Source: UBA1359 sp029570385 | Lineage (GTDB): Bacteria; Patescibacteriota; Patescibacteriia; Patescibacteriales; Patescibacteriaceae | NCBI GenBank assembly: GCA_035351315.1 | Contig: DAOPVX010000004.1 | Coordinates: forward strand, 1 to 61,456 | Direction of reading: 5' to 3' | DNA length: 61,456 nucleotides | Shown: piece by piece, positions 9,519-17,929 of the stretch | How the letters are laid out: every line of letters starts with the position of its first letter | Numbering within the stretch: the stretch's first letter is position 1 | Made by a program: the position numbers and the translations under genes | The notes under the pieces: model-generated | What the model saw: only the letters and a program-made list of their open reading frames with translations | Told to the model about the DNA's origin: nothing | Database searches by the model: none

Positions 9519-11663
9519 GTGAAAAAAGCTTTATTTAGTAATAATTTACCCGAGGACACAACCATTAGCCAGTCACTGGCTAAGCGTCATTCGTCGTCCG
9601 GTAATTGGTTATGGATTGCTTCAGCTATATTATCAGTCGTATTCATTATTATTATTTCCCGACTGATTGTAGTTTGGGGACAGCAGGCCAAGGTTAAAAA
9701 TCAATCTCAGTCAGCGATTAACCCTAATCAAATCACCGAGCAGCCAACATTACAGTTTGGCCAAGATGCTGATCCGGGGACGATAGTTCGCCAGGATCCA
9801 GATTTTAGAGCGGACCAATTGGTTTTCAGCCAAATTTATCAAGCTCCAACCACTAGCTGGTCAACAGCTATTTTAGCCAACCAAGCTCAAGCAGTAAAAT
9901 TACCGCTCAATGTAAAGAACCAGGCCGCTAATTATTATGAGATACGCCGACGCTATAATCTGGAACCGCTGATTAAGAAAATAAACGAGCATGGTTCGGT
10001 AATTATTGATAATCCATTTGGTCAACCCGAGCAGGATTTTTTTAGTTTTTATCAAGCGGCGCGCCAAGATAAATGGCCGGTTATTATTACCAATGATGCC
10101 ATTTTTTATTATTATCAGAATAATCTTAAAGAAGTTTATAAAGCCCTAGAAGCTGGTCTTTATGATGGTCTGTGGCAAATTAGTCTGAACTTATTTGATT
10201 CAGCCAATCGGCGTTATCAAGCGGCAGTTAGTCAGGCGGTTGATGGTAACGATCCGTTATTGGAAGCTTATCGTCTCAATGTCCAGTATTGGGCAGTAAC
10301 CTTAAATTTATTAGTGCCCAAGAATAATCAAATCAATTATGATAATCTAGCGGCGGCCACCACGGCGTTTCAGACTGGCGACGATCAAATATATAAAATG
10401 CCAACTTTAAGTAGTGATTTAAAGCAGGAAGTTGAACAAGAGGTGGCGTTGATTCAAGCAGCGGATGGTCCAAACTTATCGCCAATTTTTGGTCAGCTGT
10501 TTGATTATCGATTGTTTAAGCCAGACGCCAGCTATCAATCGGGTGGTCGATTGGCTAACTTCTCTTTAGCTAGTCAGTGGCTTGGTCGACCATGGCCGGT
10601 TTATTACCGTAATCAAGATTGTCCTGATTGCCAACTTGATGTCGATGATTGGCGAATGGATTTTTTGGCAGCTAATATTTTAGCTCGTGATTTGTCCAGC
10701 AATCAGGAGGTAAAAAATTACTGGGCCAAGGTCTATAAGACTATTAGTTATTTTGCCGGCTTGCGTGACGATTTAACCTATATTCATTATGTAAAAGCTC
10801 AACAAGATGTTTTGGCCGGCCAATCTTTGGAACAAGTGGCTCGCCTTGATGCGTCAGCTCGGGCGGCGGTCTTAGATAAGCTGCAAGCGGCTATTTTAAA
10901 AAATTCTTTTTCCCTGGCCGAGGGCGGCCATGATCGCCGTCAATTAAAAGAGCGTCCCAATATCGGTCTGCGAGTTTTGCAGGAGCGATATTGGCCTGGA
11001 CAAAATATTAATTGGACCAAGATTGGTTCTCAGTTGGACAATTATCTCAACCAACAGTCAGCTAAAGATTGGCAAGCTAATCAATTTTGGTCTAGCGTCG
11101 GGATACTTAAAGATTGGTTAGCTAAGATTTTAGTGGTTGATAAGTCGTGGATTCGTCCAGCTTGGTGGCGAGAGCAACAGCTGGCGCTGGCTAAGTTCTA
11201 CTTGATTAATTGGCAATTACCGGCCGATCAATGGGCATTAGTTTTACCGAGCAGCGGATTAGCGCAAAATACTGTTACGGCGGACAGTTTAATTGCCATT
11301 GATACTAGCGGCTTACCGGCGATTGAGCGGCAGATTGCCACCGCCAAAATGTTACGTCTCGCTTTAGCTAAACTCCAGGTTAGCAACCTACTATCAGAAC
11401 AGCGTCTCAATGAAACAATTGATACTCTGCAGATTATACGAGACTTAGCCATAAAGCAAGCTACCGGTCAGGCTTGGACCAAAGATGACAAAACGGCTGC
11501 CGGTAATTTTTTTCAGCGGAGCCTATTGAAAGCTGGCCGTAAGACCATCAGTGATAAAGCTAATGATTCCGAGTCGTCACAACAAAGATTACGAGCCCGT
11601 TTAGAAATTAGAAATATGGCCGGGCAGACGATGATTTTAATTGGTCCGGTTATGATGCCTTAA
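9519..11663 (+). CDS. DUF3160 domain protein, membrane anchored
   Basis: A 714-residue protein starting with GTG at 9519. One membrane helix near residues 32-50 anchors a large extracytoplasmic part. The FFSFYQAARQDKWPVIITND segment and the following IFYYYQNNLKEVYKALE match the start of DUF3160, a mostly alpha-helical domain of unknown function found in archaea, Patescibacteria and some Bacteria. The tail (SQQRLRARLEIRNMAGQTM) is poorly conserved. It is followed after 11 bases by a single-pass protein and then rodA, so it may belong to a cell-envelope operon. No catalytic motif is recognised. Confidence 0.8.
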   Translation: MKKALFSNNLPEDTTISQSLAKRHSSSGNWLWIASAILSVVFIIIISRLIVVWGQQAKVKNQSQSAINPNQITEQPTLQFGQDADPGTIVRQDPDFRADQLVFSQIYQAPTTSWSTAILANQAQAVKLPLNVKNQAANYYEIRRRYNLEPLIKKINEHGSVIIDNPFGQPEQDFFSFYQAARQDKWPVIITNDAIFYYYQNNLKEVYKALEAGLYDGLWQISLNLFDSANRRYQAAVSQAVDGNDPLLEAYRLNVQYWAVTLNLLVPKNNQINYDNLAAATTAFQTGDDQIYKMPTLSSDLKQEVEQEVALIQAADGPNLSPIFGQLFDYRLFKPDASYQSGGRLANFSLASQWLGRPWPVYYRNQDCPDCQLDVDDWRMDFLAANILARDLSSNQEVKNYWAKVYKTISYFAGLRDDLTYIHYVKAQQDVLAGQSLEQVARLDASARAAVLDKLQAAILKNSFSLAEGGHDRRQLKERPNIGLRVLQERYWPGQNINWTKIGSQLDNYLNQQSAKDWQANQFWSSVGILKDWLAKILVVDKSWIRPAWWREQQLALAKFYLINWQLPADQWALVLPSSGLAQNTVTADSLIAIDTSGLPAIERQIATAKMLRLALAKLQVSNLLSEQRLNETIDTLQIIRDLAIKQATGQAWTKDDKTAAGNFFQRSLLKAGRKTISDKANDSESSQQRLRARLEIRNMAGQTMILIGPVMMP

Positions 11664-11674
11664 TTTTATATATT

Positions 11675-12559
11675 ATGCCTATCAAAAAAACAGCTCCTAC
11701 TAATAATCCTTTACCAGATCGTTTGGGTGATGGCGATATTTCCTTAAAACAATTATCATTCGGCCTGTGGTATCTGCGTCATCGCCGATTATTTTATAGT
11801 TTAGCTATCGGCCTTTTAGTGGTGTTGGTAATTGCTGGTTGGATTTATGGGTTCTATGGTTTAGGCCGCTATTTTATTTTTGATCGTAGTCGAGATCGCC
11901 AGTCATTGCTGGACATAGCGCAAAGCGGTGTCAACTTACTGGCTGGTCGGACTAATCAACCGTTGAGTATTAGTGAAGTTAAGATTTTTGGCAATAACCC
12001 TAGCGACCTGCTAGCCGAAATTTATAACCCGAATAATCGGACAGCCGTTTATTTTAAATATGCTTTCATAGCCAATGGACAGCCTATTGTTCAGCGTGAA
12101 GGGTTTGTGTTGCCTGGTCAGCGTAAGTATTTGGTCGCCACCGGTCAACAGGTTCCCGCCGGAGCCGCAGTACAATTAGCTATTACGCAAACTTTTTGGC
12201 AAAAACTTGATGCCCGGCAGATTCCTGATTGGCCAGCTTTTCTAGCTAATCATGATCAGTTGGTTATTAGCGATCGGCAAATCAGTTTTGCCGGCTTAGG
12301 CGATCAAGCAGTAACGCAGGTTAAATTTCGTCTGGACAACAAAACTGCCTATGGTTATTGGTCAATACCAATTTTGATGTTGGTCTACCAAGGCGATAAT
12401 TTAATCGGCGTTAATGAACTGGTTTTATCTAAGGTGAAATCTGGTGAGTCGCGGATGGTTAATTTTTCTTGGCCGGGTCTTAGCGGCGCCGATCACCTAG
12501 AAGTCGTGACGATGGTTGATTACCTTAATACCGATAACTATCTGCCGTTGGAAGATTAG
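11675..12559 (+). CDS. Single-pass membrane protein of unknown function
   Basis: A 294-residue protein. Residues 1-40 are cytoplasmic and a strong membrane helix lies near 43-66 (LAIGLLVVLVIAGWIYGFYG). The outside part is beta-rich, with segments such as LSISEVKIFGNNPSDLLAEI and AVYFKYAFIANGQPIVQREG that suggest an Ig-like or LEA-like sandwich. I do not recognise a named family. It sits 11 bases after the DUF3160 gene and 3 bases before rodA, which points to co-expression with cell-wall elongation machinery; a role in the wall is inference. Confidence 0.7.
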   Translation: MPIKKTAPTNNPLPDRLGDGDISLKQLSFGLWYLRHRRLFYSLAIGLLVVLVIAGWIYGFYGLGRYFIFDRSRDRQSLLDIAQSGVNLLAGRTNQPLSISEVKIFGNNPSDLLAEIYNPNNRTAVYFKYAFIANGQPIVQREGFVLPGQRKYLVATGQQVPAGAAVQLAITQTFWQKLDARQIPDWPAFLANHDQLVISDRQISFAGLGDQAVTQVKFRLDNKTAYGYWSIPILMLVYQGDNLIGVNELVLSKVKSGESRMVNFSWPGLSGADHLEVVTMVDYLNTDNYLPLED

Positions 12560-12562
12560 TTT

Positions 12563-13663
12563 ATGTTGGGAAAACTTCGCCAGTATTGGCGGCGCAATGA
12601 TTGGCTTTTGACAGTAGCGATGCTGCTATTGTTGGCCGTCGGTTTGACTGAAATTTACGGTGTTTCTTTAGGGCGTGGCGGCGTCAGTTTGTTGGCTTTT
12701 CGCAAGCAGTTAATTTTTAGCCTAATTGGCTTGATTGGTTTTATCGCGCTATCTTTATCGGATTATCATCGTTGGCGCGGCTATGTTAATTATTTTTATG
12801 GACTAGCGATTGTTCTTTTAGTAGCGGTGCTAGTCTTTGGTAGTCCTATCAATGGAACACGTGGTTGGTTTAATATTCTTGGTTTAGGTTTGCAGCCAGT
12901 AGAATTAGTTAAAATTATTCTAATAATTTTTTTAGCCAGCTATTTCTCTAGTCGAACAATACGTATTGATCAATGGAAAATTTTTTTAAAAAGCGGACTA
13001 GCGACTTTGGTGTTAATGATTTTGGTACTTTTACAGCCTGATTTCGGTTCGGCTTTGCTTTTAGGGTCTATTTGGTTGATTTTAATCCTAGTTATCGGTT
13101 TTGATCGTAAATATTTATATTGGTTGGCTGGTCTGGCTATTATTGGCATAGTCGTTGGTTGGCTTTTTTTATTTACCAATATTCAAAAGAGTCGAATTCG
13201 CTCTTTTTTTAACCCCAATCAACAAACCTTTAGTCAGAGTTATAATGTTAATCAGGCGATGATTGCCGTTGGTTCCGGTCGTATTTTGGGGCGTGGCGTC
13301 GGTTTTGGTTCGCAGACGCAATTAAAATTCTTACCCGAGGCGCAAACTGATTTTATTTTTGCCGTTATTGCTGAAGAGCGGGGATTGTTAGGCGCCGGGT
13401 TAGTGGTTTTATTGTTTGCCGTGATTATTTATCGTGCTCTAGCCGTTTTACCAAAGATTAAAGATGATTTCGGCTGTTTCGTGGTGGTTGGCGCTATCGG
13501 TTTGTTGGCGATTGAAGTTTTTGTTAATTTGGCAATGAATATTGGTCTTTTGCCGGTGGTCGGCATTGCTTTGCCGCTAGTCAGCTATGGCGGCAGCTCG
13601 TTGATTGCCAGTTTGTTACTATTAGGTTTAGTTAATAGCGTCATTATTAGGACGCGCAGTTAA
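12563..13663 (+). CDS. rodA: SEDS peptidoglycan polymerase RodA
   Basis: A 366-residue polytopic SEDS protein with about ten membrane helices. It shows the family hallmarks QPVELVKI, LLQPDFGSALLLG, the loop GSGRILGRGVGFGSQTQLKFLPEAQTDFIFAVIAEE (pieces visible in order), and the C-terminal GIALPLVSYGGSSLIASL. SEDS proteins polymerise glycan strands from lipid II together with a class B penicillin-binding protein. The name RodA rather than FtsW rests on its position outside the mur cluster and the presence of a second SEDS gene inside it (30703). No PBP2 gene is adjacent. It begins 3 bases after the upstream membrane protein gene. Confidence 0.88.
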   Translation: MLGKLRQYWRRNDWLLTVAMLLLLAVGLTEIYGVSLGRGGVSLLAFRKQLIFSLIGLIGFIALSLSDYHRWRGYVNYFYGLAIVLLVAVLVFGSPINGTRGWFNILGLGLQPVELVKIILIIFLASYFSSRTIRIDQWKIFLKSGLATLVLMILVLLQPDFGSALLLGSIWLILILVIGFDRKYLYWLAGLAIIGIVVGWLFLFTNIQKSRIRSFFNPNQQTFSQSYNVNQAMIAVGSGRILGRGVGFGSQTQLKFLPEAQTDFIFAVIAEERGLLGAGLVVLLFAVIIYRALAVLPKIKDDFGCFVVVGAIGLLAIEVFVNLAMNIGLLPVVGIALPLVSYGGSSLIASLLLLGLVNSVIIRTRS

Positions 13664-13672
13664 GGTAAATAT

Positions 13673-14428
13673 ATGAATACTAAAGATTTGGATAGATTAA
13701 TTGATCGTCAATTAACCGATAAATTAGAGAAGTTAAACTTGCGCAATGATTCAATTTATCCGATTCCCGATAGTATTCAACATATTTGGCAAGTTTTTAT
13801 TGATGGTCAGCCAGTTGAGCATTATGCGCATTTAGCTGCTCAATCCAAATACGGCGTTATGAATTTAGGCATTAGCCCGGACCTGGGCCAGCATGTTACT
13901 TTTCAAGAACCAGGCGGTGGCGGATCAGTAATCATCCCTTTTGTCATTATTCAAAAACAGCGAGTTATTGAATTAAAAAGGTTAAGCAAACAGCAGGATT
14001 ATCAAGTTTATGCTGGCTTAATTGAGCAACAACGCGATCGTCAGGGTGGTTTAGTTTGGAATGTCCCGCGCGGTTATGTTGAACAAGGCGATAACCATGA
14101 TCAGACGGCAGTCAAAGAGTTGACTGAAGAAACCGGCTTAGCTGGCCAGCCGTTTCTATTGCCCGGACAGTCGCTCAATCCCAATAGTAGTTATTTTGAA
14201 ACCGGCAAGGATAATGGCGTGTTAATTTATGCTATTAACTTAGGCCCTGATCGAGCCGTCTGGCGAGACAGTCAGGTTGTTTTATTAGATAATCCTCAGC
14301 CGACGGAGATACATGAGAAGATTGGCCAATGTCGGTTTTTCCCATTGGCCGAATTATCGCAACTAGGCGATATGTTCTCAGTGGCGGCTGAGGCCAGATT
14401 AAGGTATTATCTTGACAATAAGCTATAA
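13673..14428 (+). CDS. NUDIX hydrolase-like protein (paralogue 1)
   Basis: A 251-residue protein. Residues 30-105 form an N-terminal region (WQVFIDGQPVEHYAHLA, FQEPGGGGSVIIPF) shared with the paralogue at 15476. A NUDIX fold follows, with box GYVEQGDNHDQTAVKELTEE then TGL. Against the canonical G-x5-E-x7-REUXEEXGU, the first Glu is Asp and the Arg is Lys, while the metal-binding EE pair is kept. NUDIX enzymes hydrolyse nucleoside diphosphates linked to another group X, for example ADP-ribose; the substrate is unknown here. The conserved end includes SQLGDMFSVAAEARLRYYL. It follows rodA by 9 bases without a strong SD, so it probably rides on the rodA operon. Confidence 0.85.
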   Translation: MNTKDLDRLIDRQLTDKLEKLNLRNDSIYPIPDSIQHIWQVFIDGQPVEHYAHLAAQSKYGVMNLGISPDLGQHVTFQEPGGGGSVIIPFVIIQKQRVIELKRLSKQQDYQVYAGLIEQQRDRQGGLVWNVPRGYVEQGDNHDQTAVKELTEETGLAGQPFLLPGQSLNPNSSYFETGKDNGVLIYAINLGPDRAVWRDSQVVLLDNPQPTEIHEKIGQCRFFPLAELSQLGDMFSVAAEARLRYYLDNKL

Positions 14429-14462
14429 AATTGTTAATTTCCAATCATCTTTAATAGGAGGT
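14412..14462 (+). promoter_or_regulatory. Candidate promoter and strong SD of the IMPase-like gene
   Basis: TTGACA at 14412-14417 and TAATTT at 14435-14440 are 17 bases apart, inside and just after the end of the first NUDIX gene. AGGAGGT at 14456-14462 is a full SD placed 8 bases before the ATG at 14471. The SD contrasts with the SD-less genes upstream. Confidence 0.5.
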
Positions 14463-14470
14463 CTAAAATA

Positions 14471-15361
14471 ATGAAAGACGCTCAAAAACTAACGCCGTCA
14501 GCGTTTGTTGATTTGGCTAAATTATTAGCCGGTCAACTGCGCTTGCGTTATGAAGAATTGGATAGTGACCATGGTCGTTCACTAACTAATTCCATTAACC
14601 AATTTGGTGACCAAACTCTAATTGCCGATTGGGAGTTAGAGGAAAGTGTGATCAAGTTTTGGCAATCAACTGGTTGCCAAATTGGTTGGATTGCTGAAGA
14701 GCATCCAATGCTCTTTAACAAAAACGAAGTTGATTTCATTGGTTATCTTGATGGTTTGGATGGTTCCTCCGTCTATAAAACCAACGAAGATGGCCGCTGC
14801 GGTACAATGATGTCGATTTACCAGGCCGAGGACCAGACTTTTGCTGGTTATGTCGGCAGTTTAGTTATGGATTATGGCAGCCATAAGTTTGGTGGCAATT
14901 GTAGCTATATTGCCGCCAAAGGCCTGGGTGCCTGGGCTGATCCAGTAACTAGAGGGGACTATATCCAGATAAACGTAGTCCCTGATGATCAACTAACCCG
15001 CCAAATGAGAAGGAAGCTTTTGGCTTATGCCGACCTATATTTTGAGTCGGTTCGCCGAGCTACCAAGAAAATGACCGGAATTAAGTTTAGATATCTTCAG
15101 GCTTCAATGCCATATTATGTCGACTTAGCTCAAGGTTATGCTTGCTTGGTGGTTGAATGCACGCGCAAGCATTCTCTAGAGATTGCTAGCGCTTATCCGT
15201 TAGTTCATGAGGCCGGCGGAGTGATCGTCGATCTGGCCTCGGGCCAAGATTTGGGAGGGCTTGATCGATCGCTAGCAGAAGCTAGTGAACAGATTATTGT
15301 TAGCGCCCCAAACCTAAAAATTGTTGATGAAATAACTAGTCAGATGAGTGCTAGCTATTGA
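14471..15361 (+). CDS. Inositol monophosphatase-family phosphatase
   Basis: A 296-residue protein of the lithium-sensitive Mg-dependent phosphatase superfamily (inositol monophosphatase, fructose-bisphosphatase, 3'(2'),5'-bisphosphate nucleotidase). Visible motifs are WIAEEHP (the first metal-site Glu pair) and GYLDGLDGSSVY, which corresponds to the DPxDGT box with Pro replaced by Gly. The C-terminal HSLEIASAYPLVHEAGG aligns with the usual W-D-x-A-A-G...EAGG, but the W-D pair is L-E, so one metal ligand is changed from Asp to Glu. The substrate cannot be assigned. The gene has a strong SD and its own likely promoter, and lies between two paralogous NUDIX genes, which suggests a shared phosphate or nucleotide metabolism. 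Confidence 0.8.
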   Translation: MKDAQKLTPSAFVDLAKLLAGQLRLRYEELDSDHGRSLTNSINQFGDQTLIADWELEESVIKFWQSTGCQIGWIAEEHPMLFNKNEVDFIGYLDGLDGSSVYKTNEDGRCGTMMSIYQAEDQTFAGYVGSLVMDYGSHKFGGNCSYIAAKGLGAWADPVTRGDYIQINVVPDDQLTRQMRRKLLAYADLYFESVRRATKKMTGIKFRYLQASMPYYVDLAQGYACLVVECTRKHSLEIASAYPLVHEAGGVIVDLASGQDLGGLDRSLAEASEQIIVSAPNLKIVDEITSQMSASY

Positions 15362-15447
15362 CAAAAAAATAGTAATGTGCTTTATTGACTAGTTAGTCAA
15401 GTATTTTTAACAAAAAACCTCCACCAAATAAGAATGATGGGTGGAGG
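15358..15447 (+). promoter_or_regulatory. Promoter, operator-like palindrome and leader hairpin of NUDIX gene 2
   Basis: TTGACA at 15358-15363 overlaps the end of the upstream gene, with a weak -10 TTTATT at 15381-15386; TTGACT at 15386-15391 with TAACAA 17 bases on is an alternative. TTGACTA-GT-TAGTCAA at 15385-15400 is a perfect 7-base-arm palindrome in the core promoter region, resembling an operator. A second inverted repeat, CCTCCACC (15418-15425) with GGTGGAGG (15440-15447), would fold in the leader. The SD GAAGGAG (15461-15467) lies 8 bases before the ATG at 15476. Function is inferred only from layout. Confidence 0.5.
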
Positions 15448-15475
15448 AAAAATACTCAAAGAAGGAGACAAAATA

Positions 15476-16198
15476 ATGTTAGACAAGTTAAAAGAGTTGG
15501 ACTTAATTACCCCATCAATTCTTCCCATGCCTAAGGGCGTGGTTTGGAGTTGGCAGCTCTATATCAACGGTGAGCCGGTTGATATGAGCTTTGTGCAGCA
15601 TATAGCAATTAAGTCTCGTTTCGGCACCGTCAATTTTGGTGCCGACGAAAGGGCCGGCTATAATTCGGTGGCCTTTGAGGAGGCCGGCCGTGGCGGAGCA
15701 GTAATAGTGCCGTTTTTCTGCCTGAAAGACGGCCAAGTCGTCGCCCCAAATCAGCTCTATGATGAACTGTATATTGGGGTTGTGGAACAATACCGTAACA
15801 AACAGGGGGGCATGGTCCTCAATGTCCCTCGCGGATTTGTGAAGCAAGGCGGTGAACCACATGAAGCTGCGGCTAAGCGCGAAATATTTGAAGAAACCGG
15901 GCTGATTGCCGAGCCGTTTCTACTGCCCGGTCATAATCTAAACCCTAATTCTGCTTTTTTTGAAACTGGGGAGGATGGCGGATGCAGAATTTACGCCATT
16001 GTCTTAAGTCCCGAACAGGTAGCCATCGATGACGATGGCATTCATTTAATTACCGATAATATCCCTGAAGACTCCAGGGAAATTATCGGTAAATGTCGAT
16101 TTATTCCTGCTCACGAAGTCTCTCAGCTCGGCGACATGTTTAGTGTTGCCGCTGAGAGTCGTTTAATAAACTATTTAATCTCTTTAGACACAAACTAG
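15476..16198 (+). CDS. NUDIX hydrolase-like protein (paralogue 2)
   Basis: A 240-residue paralogue of the 13673 protein, with the same N-terminal region (WSWQLYINGEPVDM, FEEAGRGGAVIVPF), NUDIX fold and C-terminus (SQLGDMFSVAAESRLINYL). The NUDIX box reads GFVKQGGEPHEAAAKREIFE then ETGL. The REUXEEXGU part is intact, but one residue is inserted between the Gly and the first Glu compared with the consensus. I chose the ATG at 15476 because of the SD GAAGGAG; an in-frame ATG at 15434 lies in the leader hairpin. The gene has its own promoter region and ends in tandem hairpins, so it looks like an independent unit. The substrate is unknown; ADP-ribose-type compounds are possible. Confidence 0.85.
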   Translation: MLDKLKELDLITPSILPMPKGVVWSWQLYINGEPVDMSFVQHIAIKSRFGTVNFGADERAGYNSVAFEEAGRGGAVIVPFFCLKDGQVVAPNQLYDELYIGVVEQYRNKQGGMVLNVPRGFVKQGGEPHEAAAKREIFEETGLIAEPFLLPGHNLNPNSAFFETGEDGGCRIYAIVLSPEQVAIDDDGIHLITDNIPEDSREIIGKCRFIPAHEVSQLGDMFSVAAESRLINYLISLDTN

Positions 16199-16251
16199 TT
16201 CTAACTGAGTTTGTGTCTAAATGCCGCTTCACTTTGTGAGCGGCATTTTTT
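16183..16251 (+). terminator. Tandem hairpins: stop-overlapping repeat plus intrinsic terminator
   Basis: TTTAGACACAAACT (16183-16196) and AGTTTGTGTCTAAA (16208-16221) are a perfect 14-base inverted repeat that spans the TAG stop of the NUDIX gene. Immediately after it, ATGCCGCT (16221-16228) and AGCGGCAT (16239-16246) followed by a T-run to 16251 form a normal intrinsic terminator. The first hairpin may protect the mRNA 3' end or modulate termination. Confidence 0.88.
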
Positions 16252-16260
16252 TACCCAAAA

Positions 16261-16289
16261 TTGACAAATTATCAATGATTAACTATACT
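16261..16289 (+). promoter_or_regulatory. Promoter of rplY
   Basis: TTGACA at 16261-16266 and TATACT at 16284-16289 with exactly 17 bases between them; the rplY ATG follows 39 bases later. It is one of the clearest sigma70-type promoters in the window. Confidence 0.75.
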
Positions 16290-16328
16290 AGCTAATACGA
16301 TTAACCCTAAGTTAAGTATTTTTTTGTT

Positions 16329-16982
16329 ATGAAAAGTGAATTGAAATTAGCCGCCAGCACTCGTCAGCCCGGCCGGCAGGCCTTGAGCCAGCTGCGCAGT
16401 CATGGGTTTATTCCGGCGGTAGTCTATGGACCGAAAACTGATAATCTCCATATTCAAATTAATAAAGCTGAAGCTCTAAAAATCTACAATCAGGCCGGTG
16501 GATCCAGCTTGATTACTCTTGATATTGACGGTCAGGATCAGCGCCAAGTTATTATTAAGGATATTGCCCAGACTAGGGTCAAGGACCAGTTGATTCATAT
16601 GGATTTTTTTCAAGTAGATATGGCTGAGAAAGTTACCACTGAAATTGAATTGAATTTTATTGGTGAGGCGCCAGCTGTTAAACAACTGGGCGGCGTAGTG
16701 GTTAAGAATTTTGACGCTGTGGAAATTGAATGTTTACCCAAAGACTTAACCAACAAGCTGGATGTTGATTTATCTGGTTTAGTCGATTTTACTACCCACA
16801 TTAGTTTTGCCGATTTGAAATTACCCAAGGGCGTAGTCTTATCGGATAAGCACGAGATGAATGAGATTATTGTTGCTGTGGAAGAGCCACGGGCAGTAGC
16901 TGTGGAAAATGCCGCCGCTGAGGAAGCAGCAACTACCGAGACCAAGACCGAGAGCAAACCGGAAGCCGAAGAAAAAGCATAA
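16329..16982 (+). CDS. rplY: 50S ribosomal protein L25 (CTC/TL5 type)
   Basis: A 217-residue protein of the long L25 form. The N-terminal 5S rRNA-binding domain starts ELKLAASTRQPGRQALSQLR with GFIPAVVYGP, and the C-terminal TL5 beta domain includes VTTEIELNFIGEAPAVKQLG and KLPKGVVLSDKHEMNEIIV. A Glu/Ala-rich tail ends the protein, as in many TL5/CTC homologues. L25 binds 5S rRNA in the large subunit central protuberance. The gene is monocistronic, with a clear promoter and a bidirectional terminator shared with prmC. Confidence 0.95.
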   Translation: MKSELKLAASTRQPGRQALSQLRSHGFIPAVVYGPKTDNLHIQINKAEALKIYNQAGGSSLITLDIDGQDQRQVIIKDIAQTRVKDQLIHMDFFQVDMAEKVTTEIELNFIGEAPAVKQLGGVVVKNFDAVEIECLPKDLTNKLDVDLSGLVDFTTHISFADLKLPKGVVLSDKHEMNEIIVAVEEPRAVAVENAAAEEAATTETKTESKPEAEEKA

Positions 16983-17001
16983 TTTAACAGGTTCTATAAT
17001 T

Positions 17002-17031
17002 AAAAAACAACCTAGCAGTGGGTTGTTTTTT
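17002..17031. terminator. Bidirectional intrinsic terminator
   Basis: AAAAAACAACC (17002-17012) and GGTTGTTTTTT (17021-17031) are separated by 8 bases. The hairpin serves the convergent rplY and prmC genes, and the prmC stop codon (17030-17032) lies in the T-run. Confidence 0.88.
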
Positions 17032-17929
17032 AAGTGCGCCACCAGCCGAAACGCTGTCGGCCGGTTAAATCGGGGAAAGATTGTTGCCAATTGAGACCGC
17101 CAACCGCTAACTGATTTTGAAGTTGAGACACCTGCTGTAGGTCGCTTTCAGTTAACAGATGAATAGTTTGATTGGGATGATGCTGGATAAATAAAGGTAA
17201 TTCCTGAGCTAATTTTTTAAAAAGACCAAGGCCGTTATGGCTATTTACCAGGGCTAATTTCGGTTCATGGCGTAGTTCGGTGTAGTGTTCGTGGTAATTT
17301 TTCGGTTTTAGATAGGGCAGATTAGCTAGTAAGAAGATTTGTTGAGCCGGTTTAAAATTAGTTGATAGCCAAGGTTTTAATAATGATCCATGTTGCCAAA
17401 TGATTTTAGTATTATGGAGATTGGCGTTTTTTTTGGCTATTTTGAGAGCCGACGCGCTAATGTCGGAGCCGCCGTAATAGTCAGCATTATTTAATTCTTG
17501 AGCCAAAGTAATAATCAAACAGCCGGAACCGGTGCCGATATCGAGCCAAGCGCTGGATTCGGTTAGTTTTGAACGCAATTCTAAAGCAATATCAACGAGA
17601 CATTCGCTTTCCGGACGAGGAATTAAGACAGCTGGCGAAACAATAAATTGCCGACTATAAAAATCTTGCCGGCCGGTGATATAAGCTAGCGGATAACCGT
17701 TAGTTAGTTTAATCAGCGCTTGATTGAGCTGCCGCCATTGTCTGGCAGTTAATAATTGGTCGGGACAAGTGATCAGGTAACTAGCCGGCTGCTGCAGAAT
17801 AAAAGATAATAGCCAAGAGATGAGTGCTGGCTGAGCTTGACCAAGCGGCCAGCGTTGACTCAGCCAATCCTGTGCTTGGCTAATAGTTGGCCGTTTAGCG
17901 GTCGGGTTCTTGAGCCAGCTGTTTAGCAT
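17030..17929 (-). CDS. prmC: Release factor glutamine methyltransferase
   Basis: A 299-residue SAM-dependent enzyme that methylates the Gln of the GGQ motif in peptide release factors. An N-terminal helical domain precedes the Rossmann methyltransferase domain. The SAM motif DIGTGSG is at 130-136, preceded by VLIPRPESE. The catalytic NPPY motif appears as NLPY (203-206), a variant that keeps the Asn and the second Pro-Tyr. Its start overlaps the 3' end of prfA by 35 bases, which couples the enzyme to its substrate in one operon and strongly supports the assignment. Confidence 0.93.
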   Translation of the reverse strand: MLNSWLKNPTAKRPTISQAQDWLSQRWPLGQAQPALISWLLSFILQQPASYLITCPDQLLTARQWRQLNQALIKLTNGYPLAYITGRQDFYSRQFIVSPAVLIPRPESECLVDIALELRSKLTESSAWLDIGTGSGCLIITLAQELNNADYYGGSDISASALKIAKKNANLHNTKIIWQHGSLLKPWLSTNFKPAQQIFLLANLPYLKPKNYHEHYTELRHEPKLALVNSHNGLGLFKKLAQELPLFIQHHPNQTIHLLTESDLQQVSQLQNQLAVGGLNWQQSFPDLTGRQRFGWWRT

